The position numbers and the translations under genes are program-made. 64,000 nucleotides of DNA from Desulfosporosinus orientis DSM 765 (GTDB lineage Bacteria; Bacillota; Desulfitobacteriia; Desulfitobacteriales; Desulfitobacteriaceae), in the NCBI RefSeq assembly GCF_000235605.1, contig NC_016584.1, positions 1,972,001-2,036,000 on the forward strand, written 5' to 3'. Under the pieces are notes generated by a model. It saw nothing but the letters and a program-made list of their open reading frames with translations, searched no databases and was not told where the DNA came from. Shown piece after piece: positions 9,560 to 16,703 of the stretch. The first letter of the stretch is position 1; every line of letters begins with the position of its first letter.

Positions 9560-9737
9560 GCTCTAAAGCATGAATGTTTCAGGTCTCGGGAAAGGCCTTC
9601 CCAAGGATCTCATTATAAAACCAATGCCAATACGCCGAAAACCTGGGATGATTAGAGTATGACGCTTATCTGAATCCGAATTGGGCAAACTAATCCTTAA
9701 GCATTTTGTGCCGACAATTATAGTAAATAAAATGATA

Positions 9738-9759
9738 GACCAGGCATATGAGCCTGGTC
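9738..9759. terminator. Rho-independent terminator
   Basis: GACCAGGC and GCCTGGTC form a perfect 8-bp stem with a 6-base loop, followed by a T-rich stretch. It lies between the convergent QueG-like and LysR genes. Confidence 0.7.
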
Positions 9760-9809
9760 AGATTATTATTTATGATTTTCAAATTTAATAAGTTTGCAAT
9801 TTACATTCT

Positions 9810-10778
9810 CTATTTAGATGCAATTAATTGTGGTTTAATGACGGGTTTCTCTAATTCATAATCATCTTTACTTAAAATTCTCCCAATCAAATCTCGATTA
9901 GTTAACAGGTTGATTAAGATATTCTCCTCTTTAGTTTTCTTAATGTGGGCATCTGTGAGAATATTAAGGGGGCGGTAAACAGGGCTATCTTCGATTTTTA
10001 ATGTTTTAAAAATTTTTCGATCACTTTCTTTGCTAACAGTTAACGAGGAAATAATGGTTATACCTAGTCCTGCAGCTACTGCATGTTTGATTGCTTGAGT
10101 ACTTCCTAACTCCATTGCTATATTTAATCGCGCAGGATCAAGTCCGCTCTGTTTTAGCATAATCTCCATCACCTTACGAGTTCCGGAACCCTCTTCTCTG
10201 GTTAAGATGCGCTCGTTTAAAAGTTCTTCGAGTCTGATAGTTTTTCTTGATGCCCAGGGGTGGAAATTAGGAAGAACAACTACCAACTCATCTTCCCAGA
10301 AACTTTCAACATTAAGACTTTTATTCTTGGCCACAGGACCCTCAATCAACCCAATATGCATTTTTTTCTCTAAGATATCTTGGGATATGGATTCAGTATT
10401 GGCAATTTTAACCTTAAACTCAACTTCGGGATGAATTCGATACAAAAATGCTATAAGATGCGGAAGTATATATTCGCCTATCGTCAACGTTGCGCCGAGA
10501 TAGATTTCTTTTTTCTGATTCTTAGATAGGGCTTCTATCTCCTCTTTGGCAGACGTTAGGATATCTAGAACACTTTGAACATATCCGTAGAAGATTTTGC
10601 CCTCTTTTGTTAAACTTACTCCTTTATTTGATCGATTAAAAAATTTAGCCCCATACTCTTTTTCAAGACTTTTAATTTGGATAGTAACAGTTGGTTGACT
10701 TATGTGAAGTTTCTTGGCAGATAACGAAATATTGCTGGTTTTAGCTACTTCTTGGAATACAAGCAAACGTTCATCCAT
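9810..10778 (-). CDS. LysR-type transcriptional regulator
   Basis: This is a 322-residue LysR-family regulator of normal length. Residues 1-60 hold the winged helix-turn-helix (VFQEVAKTSNISLSAKKLHISQPTVTIQIKSLE is the recognition region). From about residue 88 comes a periplasmic-binding-like effector domain (YLGATLTIGEYILPHLIAF; later TREEGSGTRKVME, as in the CysB/CysL/selenium-metabolism group). It has no obvious divergent partner: the upstream 660 bases hold only decayed sequence, so its original target may have been lost. The effector is unknown. Confidence 0.9.
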   Translation of the reverse strand: MDERLLVFQEVAKTSNISLSAKKLHISQPTVTIQIKSLEKEYGAKFFNRSNKGVSLTKEGKIFYGYVQSVLDILTSAKEEIEALSKNQKKEIYLGATLTIGEYILPHLIAFLYRIHPEVEFKVKIANTESISQDILEKKMHIGLIEGPVAKNKSLNVESFWEDELVVVLPNFHPWASRKTIRLEELLNERILTREEGSGTRKVMEIMLKQSGLDPARLNIAMELGSTQAIKHAVAAGLGITIISSLTVSKESDRKIFKTLKIEDSPVYRPLNILTDAHIKKTKEENILINLLTNRDLIGRILSKDDYELEKPVIKPQLIASK

Positions 10779-11144
10779 TAATATATCTCCTTTCGTAGTA
10801 AGCTAATCCAAACACTGATATTATTCAGAATTAATCCTAAGCGTATCTGCATCCCTATTTAATAATTTCCTATCTTTGACCATCTAGATATCCAGAAAAT
10901 ATGTTCGCTGCAATTTCGGAATAGAATCAGTGAACTCTAACAATTGCATCCACATACGCCTCCCGATCATAAGGTTTGATACTATAATAAAAAATAACAA
11001 ATTACCTTCGGCATTAATGTCGTTTAGGGGACAAATTTTCTGTCGTAATTTCGACAAAACTCTACGGAGTGTTATAATTTTTGTCATATTATTCATGGGT
11101 TTATCGGGAAAATCGCGGAGAAACTGTAAGGCTGTAAGCTTATA
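10779..11144. other. Intergenic region without a gene
   Basis: No coding frame here has a credible start and codon use. Small open frames on both strands exist but have no recognisable motif. The stretch next to the LysR gene should hold its promoter. The region then runs into a decayed GyrI-like copy. Confidence 0.5.
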
Positions 11145-11405
11145 GACAAAAATCATCTTACTTTTCAATCGAATATCAACTAATGGGAACACAGATTTCG
11201 CAAAGATGCCGTTTAACCTGTTCAGCTGCATGTTTCACAGTAAAAACCGCATACTCTCCTCCGGCAATTTCGCCATGGGCAACATTGATCCCATAAGCAT
11301 AATTTGACAATTCCACATGGGTGGAATTAAAATGAATAGCAACATGAAAGCTGAGCTTTGTGTTGATGTATGTTTCGGCAATGCCCGAATGGAATCGTTT
11401 TTTGC
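11145..11405 (-). pseudogene. Decayed 3' copy of the GyrI-like gene
   Basis: From GACAAAAATCATCTTAC at 11145 the sequence follows the 3' end of the intact gene at 6137 onward, through GGGAACACAGATTTCGCAAA. It then jumps about 100 bases, joining the GCAT of the intact gene near 6219 to GTTTCAC near 6321. After that it continues with blocks such as CCGGCAATTTCGCCATG and CGGCAATGCCC, and decays. There are several frame losses. It keeps what the 7683-7956 remnant lacks. Confidence 0.7.
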
Positions 11406-11444
11406 AATCCCATCCCCCAAATAATATGAAGGAGGAGTTGGTGT

Positions 11445-12200
11445 ATGGAACCGGAAGTAAAAGTTAAGAGCCTGCAGAAGGCGCTGGAAGTTTTGAACTG
11501 TTTTACTGAAAAGCAGCCCCTTGGAGTAACTGAGATAAGTGAAAAGCTTGGTTTGTATAAGAGCAATGTCCATAATATCTTAATGACCTTTACAGCTATG
11601 GAATACTTGATTCAGGACGAAGAAAGCGGGAAATTCCGTTTGGGCAGCCGGGTTATTACACTTAGCCGTGCCCTTGGCGACAGCTATGATATTTTGAGGC
11701 TGGCTACGCCGTTTATGAACAAATTTACAGACCTTTTTAATGAGATCGTTTATCTTGCTATTCCCCACAAAGATGAGGTTATTTATCTCGGAGCAGCCTA
11801 TCCGGGCAATTATCACAAGATGGGGCTGCAAAATGTTCAGGGCGATTGTGCGCCAATGCACTGTACCGGAGTGGGGAAGGCCATACTCTCCAGCCTCCCG
11901 GATGAGTTCATTGAGGAATACATGAGCCAACAGATGATCCGTATGACCGAGTATACAATTACTGAACCCGAATTGCTGCGCAATGAGATTAAGCGCATTC
12001 GCGAGAAGGGGTATGCTGTTGATAATATGGAGTTGTCGATTGGGATAACGTGTGTTGGTGTTCCGATTCTCGACCGAAAGAATAAACTTGTGGGTGCATG
12101 GAGTGTCAGTGGGCCGTCACCGCGAATGAATCAAGAAAGAATCATGGAAATCCAGCTCCAGCTGAAACAAAGCGCAAATGAACTGAAAGTACTCCTATAA
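11445..12200 (+). CDS. IclR-family transcriptional regulator
   Basis: The 251-residue protein has the IclR layout: an N-terminal winged helix-turn-helix (ALEVLNCFTEKQPLGVTEISEKLGLYKSNVHNILMTF, residues 11-47) and a C-terminal GAF-like effector domain with MHCTGVGKAILSS and GYAVDNMELSIGITCVGVPI. The start ATG has AAGGAGGAG upstream. Downstream lie a broken gene and then an oxoacid catabolic operon with two strong palindromes before it, so this is probably the regulator, sensing the 2-oxoacid or its precursor. Activator or repressor cannot be told from sequence. Confidence 0.9.
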   Translation: MEPEVKVKSLQKALEVLNCFTEKQPLGVTEISEKLGLYKSNVHNILMTFTAMEYLIQDEESGKFRLGSRVITLSRALGDSYDILRLATPFMNKFTDLFNEIVYLAIPHKDEVIYLGAAYPGNYHKMGLQNVQGDCAPMHCTGVGKAILSSLPDEFIEEYMSQQMIRMTEYTITEPELLRNEIKRIREKGYAVDNMELSIGITCVGVPILDRKNKLVGAWSVSGPSPRMNQERIMEIQLQLKQSANELKVLL

Positions 12201-12313
12201 AATACTCTGGGTATTTAATTAATTAATTACCAAAAAGCTAAATTTAAAAAAGTCAATTTGTACCATTGCATTTATTGATAATTTATGCTAGTTTAAGGTT
12301 GTCATAGAACAAC

Positions 12314-12398
12314 GTTCTGAATTAGAGAACGATAAGAGGCGAAGTTATTCGCCAAAATTTATAGCAATTATTAAGAACGCTGTTCTCAATTACAGAAC
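12314..12398. promoter_or_regulatory. Paired IclR operator candidates
   Basis: Two 17-bp palindromes, GTTCTGAATTAGAGAAC (12314-12330) and GTTCTCAATTACAGAAC (12382-12398), share the pattern GTTCT-N-AATTA-N-AGAAC and are 68 bases apart. Each also has GAAC three bases upstream of the first half-site, giving a third half-site. They lie between the IclR gene and the catabolic operon and are the obvious IclR-binding candidates. Confidence 0.7.
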
Positions 12399-12421
12399 GC
12401 ATTAAGCGAAGGAGGAATGCA

Positions 12422-12783
12422 ATGGCAAATAAACCTTATGTAGCGGCAGAGCGAAGGACACTAAAACTAACGCAAAGGCTGGCTGTGTGCGTATAACCTT
12501 GTCAGCAACTATTGCGGCGGCACAAGCAGGCATTAGACTGTAGACCAGGAGAAAGTTGCGTCTTGTCACAACTATGGACTACAAGTACAAGGCTAAGGCC
12601 AGTGAAGAGGCAAAAAAGACAGGACGCATCTCTTGTGACCGCGCCTATGAAATGTTCGCGCCGGTTAAGTCAACTAACCTTGATATCTGATTAATAGGTG
12701 CTCCCGCTGCGAATTCAGATGAGAACTTTATATTTAACTTTATCAAAGAGAGAATGGTTGTCTTTTACGCAAAAACTAAATAA
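12422..12783 (+). pseudogene. Broken gene, unrecognised
   Basis: A strong ribosome binding site (GAAGGAGG) precedes ATG GCA AAT at 12422, but the frame soon stops. Coding-like sequence continues in other frames with several stops: a part ending in ITLSATIAAAQAGIRL, then MDYKYKAKASEEAKKTGRIS and SCDRAYEMFAPVKSTNLDI, then ENFIFNFIKERMVVFYAKTK. The pieces suggest one former gene of about 120 codons with two or three lesions. It was the first gene behind the paired operators. The family is not recognised. Confidence 0.5.
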
Positions 12784-12800
12784 AGGAGACTGCCGATATT

Positions 12801-14048
12801 ATGAACTCAAAGCTTAAAAAATATTTGACACTCTTTCTCCTCGGAATGGCAGGCAACACAATCTATTTTCTGCCCTATATCAAATATTATTTCTATGATG
12901 CTCAGATTGCCGCAATGGGAATCAGCAATGCACAATCAGGAATGCTTTTGACTGCGTATACCATAGGAAATATTATTTTATACATTCCGGGTGGTTTCAT
13001 AGCGGACAAGGTTAAGCCGAGGTGGGCAATCGCAATTTCCTGTGCCTCTACCGGGCTGCTGGCCTTTCTCTATTCAGCGACAATGAGTTTTACCATAAGC
13101 TTGGTTATCTGGCTGCTGTTCTCTGTAACAACGGCATTCGTTTTCTGGGCAGCTTTGATGAAAGCTGTTCGGATCATTGGCGATGAGAAGGAGCAGGGCT
13201 TTTTATACGGCTTCTACTATGCCTGCAACGGAATTGCCGGACTTATTGCATCGTCAATTACGCTCCATGTTTTTAACTCCAAAAACTCAGATGTTGCCGG
13301 TTTCCATGCCGTGGTAAACACAAGCGGTATGATTATGATAACTGTGGCTATACTTGCTGTGCTGCTGTTAAAAGATAACGGCAGCAAAACAGAGACGACT
13401 GCGGAAAACAAGTTCCGTTTTGCCGATTTGGGTTATCTTTTGAAGCAGCCCGTGGTGTGGGTTATCTCTGTCGTTATCTTCTGCGGTTATGGTGTGTTTT
13501 CAAATTCCACGTATTTTACACCGTATCTTTCCTCTGTCTGCGGACTGGATACCTCCAAAGCGGCTTTTGTGGCAATCATTCGTCAGTATGGCTTGCTTCT
13601 CCTGGCCCCTATAGGAGGATTGATTGCGGATAAGGTCTTTAAAAACACTGCCAAGTGGCTGGCTTGCATTTTATTTGTGATCGGGCTTTTGTACTTCGGT
13701 ATGCTGCTCTTCGGAGAGAGTACCAATGCGAACTTTGCAGTTTTCTACAGCTTGCTGGTCGGTGCTTGCTGCATGATGATGTACGGAACCGTATTTTCCT
13801 TGATGTCTGGAGCTGGTATACCGGTAAAATACACCGGTACTGCAATCGGAATCGCTTCGATAATCGGTTATCTTCCGGACAGCTTCTTCGCGGTAATGTT
13901 CGGAAACTGGCTTGATACAAAAGGCGCTGCGACTGGATATTCAATGATTTTCACATTCCTGGGAGCTACTGCTGTAGTGGGTGCTTTTTTGGCTATAGTT
14001 GCCATGAAACTAAGTCATAAAAATAAGAATCAAACAGTTACTGAATAA
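12801..14048 (+). CDS. MFS transporter
   Basis: This is a 415-residue protein with about 12 hydrophobic segments, typical of the major facilitator superfamily. The loop between segments 2 and 3 carries GGFIADKVKPR, the MFS signature, and it recurs as GGLIADKVFKN in the second half. The ATG follows AAAGGAG. It is the first intact gene of the oxoacid operon and probably imports the substrate (a carboxylate or amino-acid-derived acid) or exports the acid product. The specific substrate is not visible. Confidence 0.85.
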   Translation: MNSKLKKYLTLFLLGMAGNTIYFLPYIKYYFYDAQIAAMGISNAQSGMLLTAYTIGNIILYIPGGFIADKVKPRWAIAISCASTGLLAFLYSATMSFTISLVIWLLFSVTTAFVFWAALMKAVRIIGDEKEQGFLYGFYYACNGIAGLIASSITLHVFNSKNSDVAGFHAVVNTSGMIMITVAILAVLLLKDNGSKTETTAENKFRFADLGYLLKQPVVWVISVVIFCGYGVFSNSTYFTPYLSSVCGLDTSKAAFVAIIRQYGLLLLAPIGGLIADKVFKNTAKWLACILFVIGLLYFGMLLFGESTNANFAVFYSLLVGACCMMMYGTVFSLMSGAGIPVKYTGTAIGIASIIGYLPDSFFAVMFGNWLDTKGAATGYSMIFTFLGATAVVGAFLAIVAMKLSHKNKNQTVTE

Positions 14049-14062
14049 TAATTTATGATCGT

Positions 14063-14093
14063 GAAATGCGTTCAGAAATTTTGGGCGCATTTC
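14063..14093 (+). other. Hairpin between transporter and oxidoreductase genes
   Basis: GAAATGCG and CGCATTTC form a perfect 8-bp stem with a 15-base loop in the 70-base gap. There is no T-run, so it is more likely an RNA-stability or processing element than a terminator. Confidence 0.4.
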
Positions 14094-14118
14094 CGGTCGA
14101 AAACAGGAGATTATTATT

Positions 14119-14322
14119 ATGAATAAAACAAAAATTTTAGTGGATGAGGCACGTTGCAAAGGTTGTTATTATTGCATTAAATACTGTCCGAAGGACGCTG
14201 TTCGTTTGTCCGGTCATATTAATGCAAAGGGTTATGAGACGGTTGAAATTGACGAGGAAAAGTGCATCGGCTGCGGTTCATGTTATCGTATGTGCCCGGA
14301 CTATGTCTTTGAACTTAGATAA
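14119..14322 (+). CDS. 2-oxoacid:ferredoxin oxidoreductase, delta (ferredoxin) subunit
   Basis: This 67-residue 2[4Fe-4S] ferredoxin-like subunit has CKGCYYCIKYCPKDA and CIGCGSCYRMCP. It is the electron-transfer subunit of the four-part enzyme encoded by this and the next three genes. Order delta-alpha-beta-gamma, with spacing of 14 bases then overlaps, matches 2-oxoisovalerate (Vor) and 2-oxoglutarate (Kor) oxidoreductases. Confidence 0.92.
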   Translation: MNKTKILVDEARCKGCYYCIKYCPKDAVRLSGHINAKGYETVEIDEEKCIGCGSCYRMCPDYVFELR

Positions 14323-14336
14323 CGGGGTGAGAAAAA

Positions 14337-15407
14337 ATGTCAAATAAAGTACTAATGAAGGGTAATGAAGCTCTTGCTGAGGCGGCGCTGGCTGCCGGCT
14401 GCCGCTTTTACAGCGGTTATCCAATTACACCGCAGACAGAGATACTTGAGTATCTGTCCTGGCGTATGGAAGAAGTAGGCGGTGTATTCATTCAGGCTGA
14501 GTCTGAGCTCGCCGGTATCAATATGGTAATGGGCGCGGCTGCGGCCGGCGCTCGGGCTCTGACCACGTCATCCGGCCCGGGCTTCTCTCTGAAGCAGGAA
14601 GGTCTATCTTATCTGGCAGCATCCGAGCTGCCGGCGGTAGTAGTTGATGTAATGCGAATTGGCAGCGGCCTTGGTGATATTTCAGTAAGTCAGAGCGATT
14701 ATTGGCAGCTGACACGCGGCGGAGGTCATGGCGATTATAGAACCATCGTACTTGCCCCGTCCTCTGTTCAGGAGAACGCTGACCTTGTCTATGATGCCTT
14801 CGATCTCGCCGAGAAATACCGCCATCCGGTTCTTATCGCATCGGATGCTGCAATAGGTCAAATGATGGAAGCAGTGCGTATTCCGGAGTTCAAAGAGCAT
14901 GACATCGATAAGTACGACTGGGCAATGAAAGGCTGCAAAAAAGGCAGCAACCCCAGGAAGTACCAGAACGAATATTATACCAATCCCGATTATGAGGGCT
15001 TTTTGCGCGGAAAGTACGCCAAGATGGAAGCGGAAGAACAGCGCTATGAGCTTTTGAATGTTGAAGACGCAGAGGTAGTGCTTGTGGCATACGGCATCAG
15101 CGCTCGTGTCTGCTATGAAGCTGTGGAAGTCGGACGCCAACGTGGAATGAAAATCGGTTTGATACGGCCGATCACCTTATATCCCTTCCCTGTGAAGGCC
15201 TTTGCAGAAGCAAAGAATGTCAAAGCCTTTCTTTCTGTTGAAATGAATATTCTTGGCCAAATGGCGGAAGATGTTCGTCTGGCCTGCTGCGATCGTCAGC
15301 CTGTTGAGCATTTCGGCTCAATATTCAGTATTCCCGATACTGATGATATTCTCGTAAAATCTCAAGAAATTCTCGATAAGGTTCTGAAGGAGGGAAACAG
15401 ACGATGA
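14337..15407 (+). CDS. 2-oxoacid:ferredoxin oxidoreductase, alpha subunit (VorB/KorA type)
   Basis: This 356-residue subunit holds the pyrimidine-binding domain of the thiamine-diphosphate enzyme. It begins with KVLMKGNEALAEAALAAGC and has FYSGYPITPQTEILEYL and ALTTSSGPGFSLKQEGLSYL, all typical of VorB/KorA. The complex oxidatively decarboxylates a 2-oxoacid to acyl-CoA and CO2 and passes electrons to ferredoxin. Whether it prefers branched-chain, aryl or dicarboxylic oxoacids cannot be fixed by reading; the neighbouring acyl-CoA synthetase (ADP-forming) favours amino-acid-derived oxoacids. The stop overlaps the next start. Confidence 0.9.
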   Translation: MSNKVLMKGNEALAEAALAAGCRFYSGYPITPQTEILEYLSWRMEEVGGVFIQAESELAGINMVMGAAAAGARALTTSSGPGFSLKQEGLSYLAASELPAVVVDVMRIGSGLGDISVSQSDYWQLTRGGGHGDYRTIVLAPSSVQENADLVYDAFDLAEKYRHPVLIASDAAIGQMMEAVRIPEFKEHDIDKYDWAMKGCKKGSNPRKYQNEYYTNPDYEGFLRGKYAKMEAEEQRYELLNVEDAEVVLVAYGISARVCYEAVEVGRQRGMKIGLIRPITLYPFPVKAFAEAKNVKAFLSVEMNILGQMAEDVRLACCDRQPVEHFGSIFSIPDTDDILVKSQEILDKVLKEGNRR

Positions 15408-16147
15408 TTCTGAAAGCTCCCGAAACAGTATCGTTTACAACGAGCGGTTTTTGCCCCGGCTGCGGACATGGTCTGGCAGTGCGTTTGATTGCTGAAGTAG
15501 CGGAAGAAATGAATCTAAGTGAACAGCTTTTAACGGTTCTTGATGTTGCCTGCGGTTCACTTGCTATAGATGCTTGGAAATTTGATACGATTATGGCCGC
15601 CCACGGCCGTCCGATCGCCGATGCCATAGGTGTCAAAATGGTTCGTCCGGATCATCCTGTACTGGCGTATATCGGTGACGGCGCAGCGTATTCAATCGGC
15701 ATGGCTGAGATGATGCACTGCGGACTTCGCAACGATAATATTATTGCCATTGTTATAAATAACAATGTTTATGGCATGACAGGCGGACAGTGCGCTCCAA
15801 CATCTTTGCCAGGCCAGAAAACTATGTCTACTCCCTATGGAAAAGATCCCGACCGCTGCGGAATGCCTCTTCAGATCGAAAAAGCGTTCTCAGGCTTTAA
15901 AGTAGGTTATCTTGCACGCGGCGCTATGTGTGATGTGCCGAATATAAATAAGGCCAAGAAGATGATAAAGAAAGCCTTTGAAAAGAGCATGGCAGGGGAT
16001 GGCTTCTGCTTAGTGGAACTCCTTTCACCTTGTCCGACGAATCTGCATCTGTCTCCAGTGGCGAATATGGAGCGCATCACAAATGAAGTGATGAATTATT
16101 TTCCCATTGGTGAGTTCCAGAATAATACCAAGGAGGCAAAACAATGA
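15404..16147 (+). CDS. 2-oxoacid:ferredoxin oxidoreductase, beta subunit (TPP-binding)
   Basis: The 247-residue beta subunit binds thiamine diphosphate. It has FCPGCGHG near the N-terminus, GDGAAYSIG as the Mg-TPP motif start and NNNVYGMTGGQ, the usual hallmark. It overlaps the alpha gene (ATGA) and the gamma gene (ATGA), so the subunits should be made in equal amounts. Confidence 0.92.
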   Translation: MILKAPETVSFTTSGFCPGCGHGLAVRLIAEVAEEMNLSEQLLTVLDVACGSLAIDAWKFDTIMAAHGRPIADAIGVKMVRPDHPVLAYIGDGAAYSIGMAEMMHCGLRNDNIIAIVINNNVYGMTGGQCAPTSLPGQKTMSTPYGKDPDRCGMPLQIEKAFSGFKVGYLARGAMCDVPNINKAKKMIKKAFEKSMAGDGFCLVELLSPCPTNLHLSPVANMERITNEVMNYFPIGEFQNNTKEAKQ

Positions 16148-16698
16148 AGACAGAGATAATTTGTGCCGGCTTTGGCGGTCAGGGCGTGCTGACTGCCGGG
16201 ATGCTGCTTGTGAGCGCCGGCATGGAGAAAGATATGAATGTCCTGTTTTACCCATCCTATGGTTCTGAGATGCGTGGAGGAACTGCTAACTGTTCCGTTA
16301 AAATAAGTGACAAGCGAATCCCCAGTCCGGTATGCAAGCAGCCTGACGTAGTGTTTTCCCTGAACACGCCTGCGGTGGATAAGTTTGAACCTAAGCTTAA
16401 GTCAGGCGGGCTGTTGCTTGTAAACTCTTCTATAGTTCCGGAAGATCGTGTTTACAGAGAAGACATTCGCGTAATTAAGGTTCCGGCCAACGACGTTGCG
16501 GCGGAGCTAAACAACCTAAGGGCGGTAAATATCGTTATGCTGGGTGCTCTCTCGGTATGCACCGATCTTTTCACTCCCGAATATCTCGAACAAGCAATCG
16601 ACGGGTATTTTGCCAAAAAAGGGAAGGTTAACCCTAAAAACGCTCTTTGCTTCCGCAAAGGAGTTGAAATTGCCCAAGCTGCTGGGGGAGGAGTATAA
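16144..16698 (+). CDS. 2-oxoacid:ferredoxin oxidoreductase, gamma subunit
   Basis: This is a 184-residue gamma subunit. It has the family start (IICAGFGGQGVLTAGMLL) and SYGSEMRGGTANCSV, typical of KorC/VorA. It completes the four-subunit enzyme. The next gene starts 5 bases after the stop. Confidence 0.92.
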   Translation: MKTEIICAGFGGQGVLTAGMLLVSAGMEKDMNVLFYPSYGSEMRGGTANCSVKISDKRIPSPVCKQPDVVFSLNTPAVDKFEPKLKSGGLLLVNSSIVPEDRVYREDIRVIKVPANDVAAELNNLRAVNIVMLGALSVCTDLFTPEYLEQAIDGYFAKKGKVNPKNALCFRKGVEIAQAAGGGV

Positions 16699-16703
16699 CA
16701 AGT

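Larger units (their letters stand above)
6027..9723 (+). repeat. Short direct repeat pair (6027-6054 and 9697-9723)
   Basis: Both copies read TTAAGCATTTT, then GTG, then CAACAATTATAG or CGACAATTATAG; they differ by a few bases and one length change. Each lies downstream of a plus-strand gene and just before a terminator hairpin. They may be remnants of one duplicated intergenic segment, as the region between them also carries duplicated gyrI-like sequence. Only the two short ends are repeats; the coordinates span the pair. Confidence 0.5.

Noticed and set aside
10884-11573. Minus-strand open frames of 112-115 codons near the IclR gene
   Set aside because: They overlap the decayed GyrI-like copy or the antisense of the IclR gene and show no motif or ribosome binding site.
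12512-12694. 60-codon plus-strand frame
   Set aside because: Falls inside the broken gene at 12422-12783 in a different frame from its coding-like pieces.
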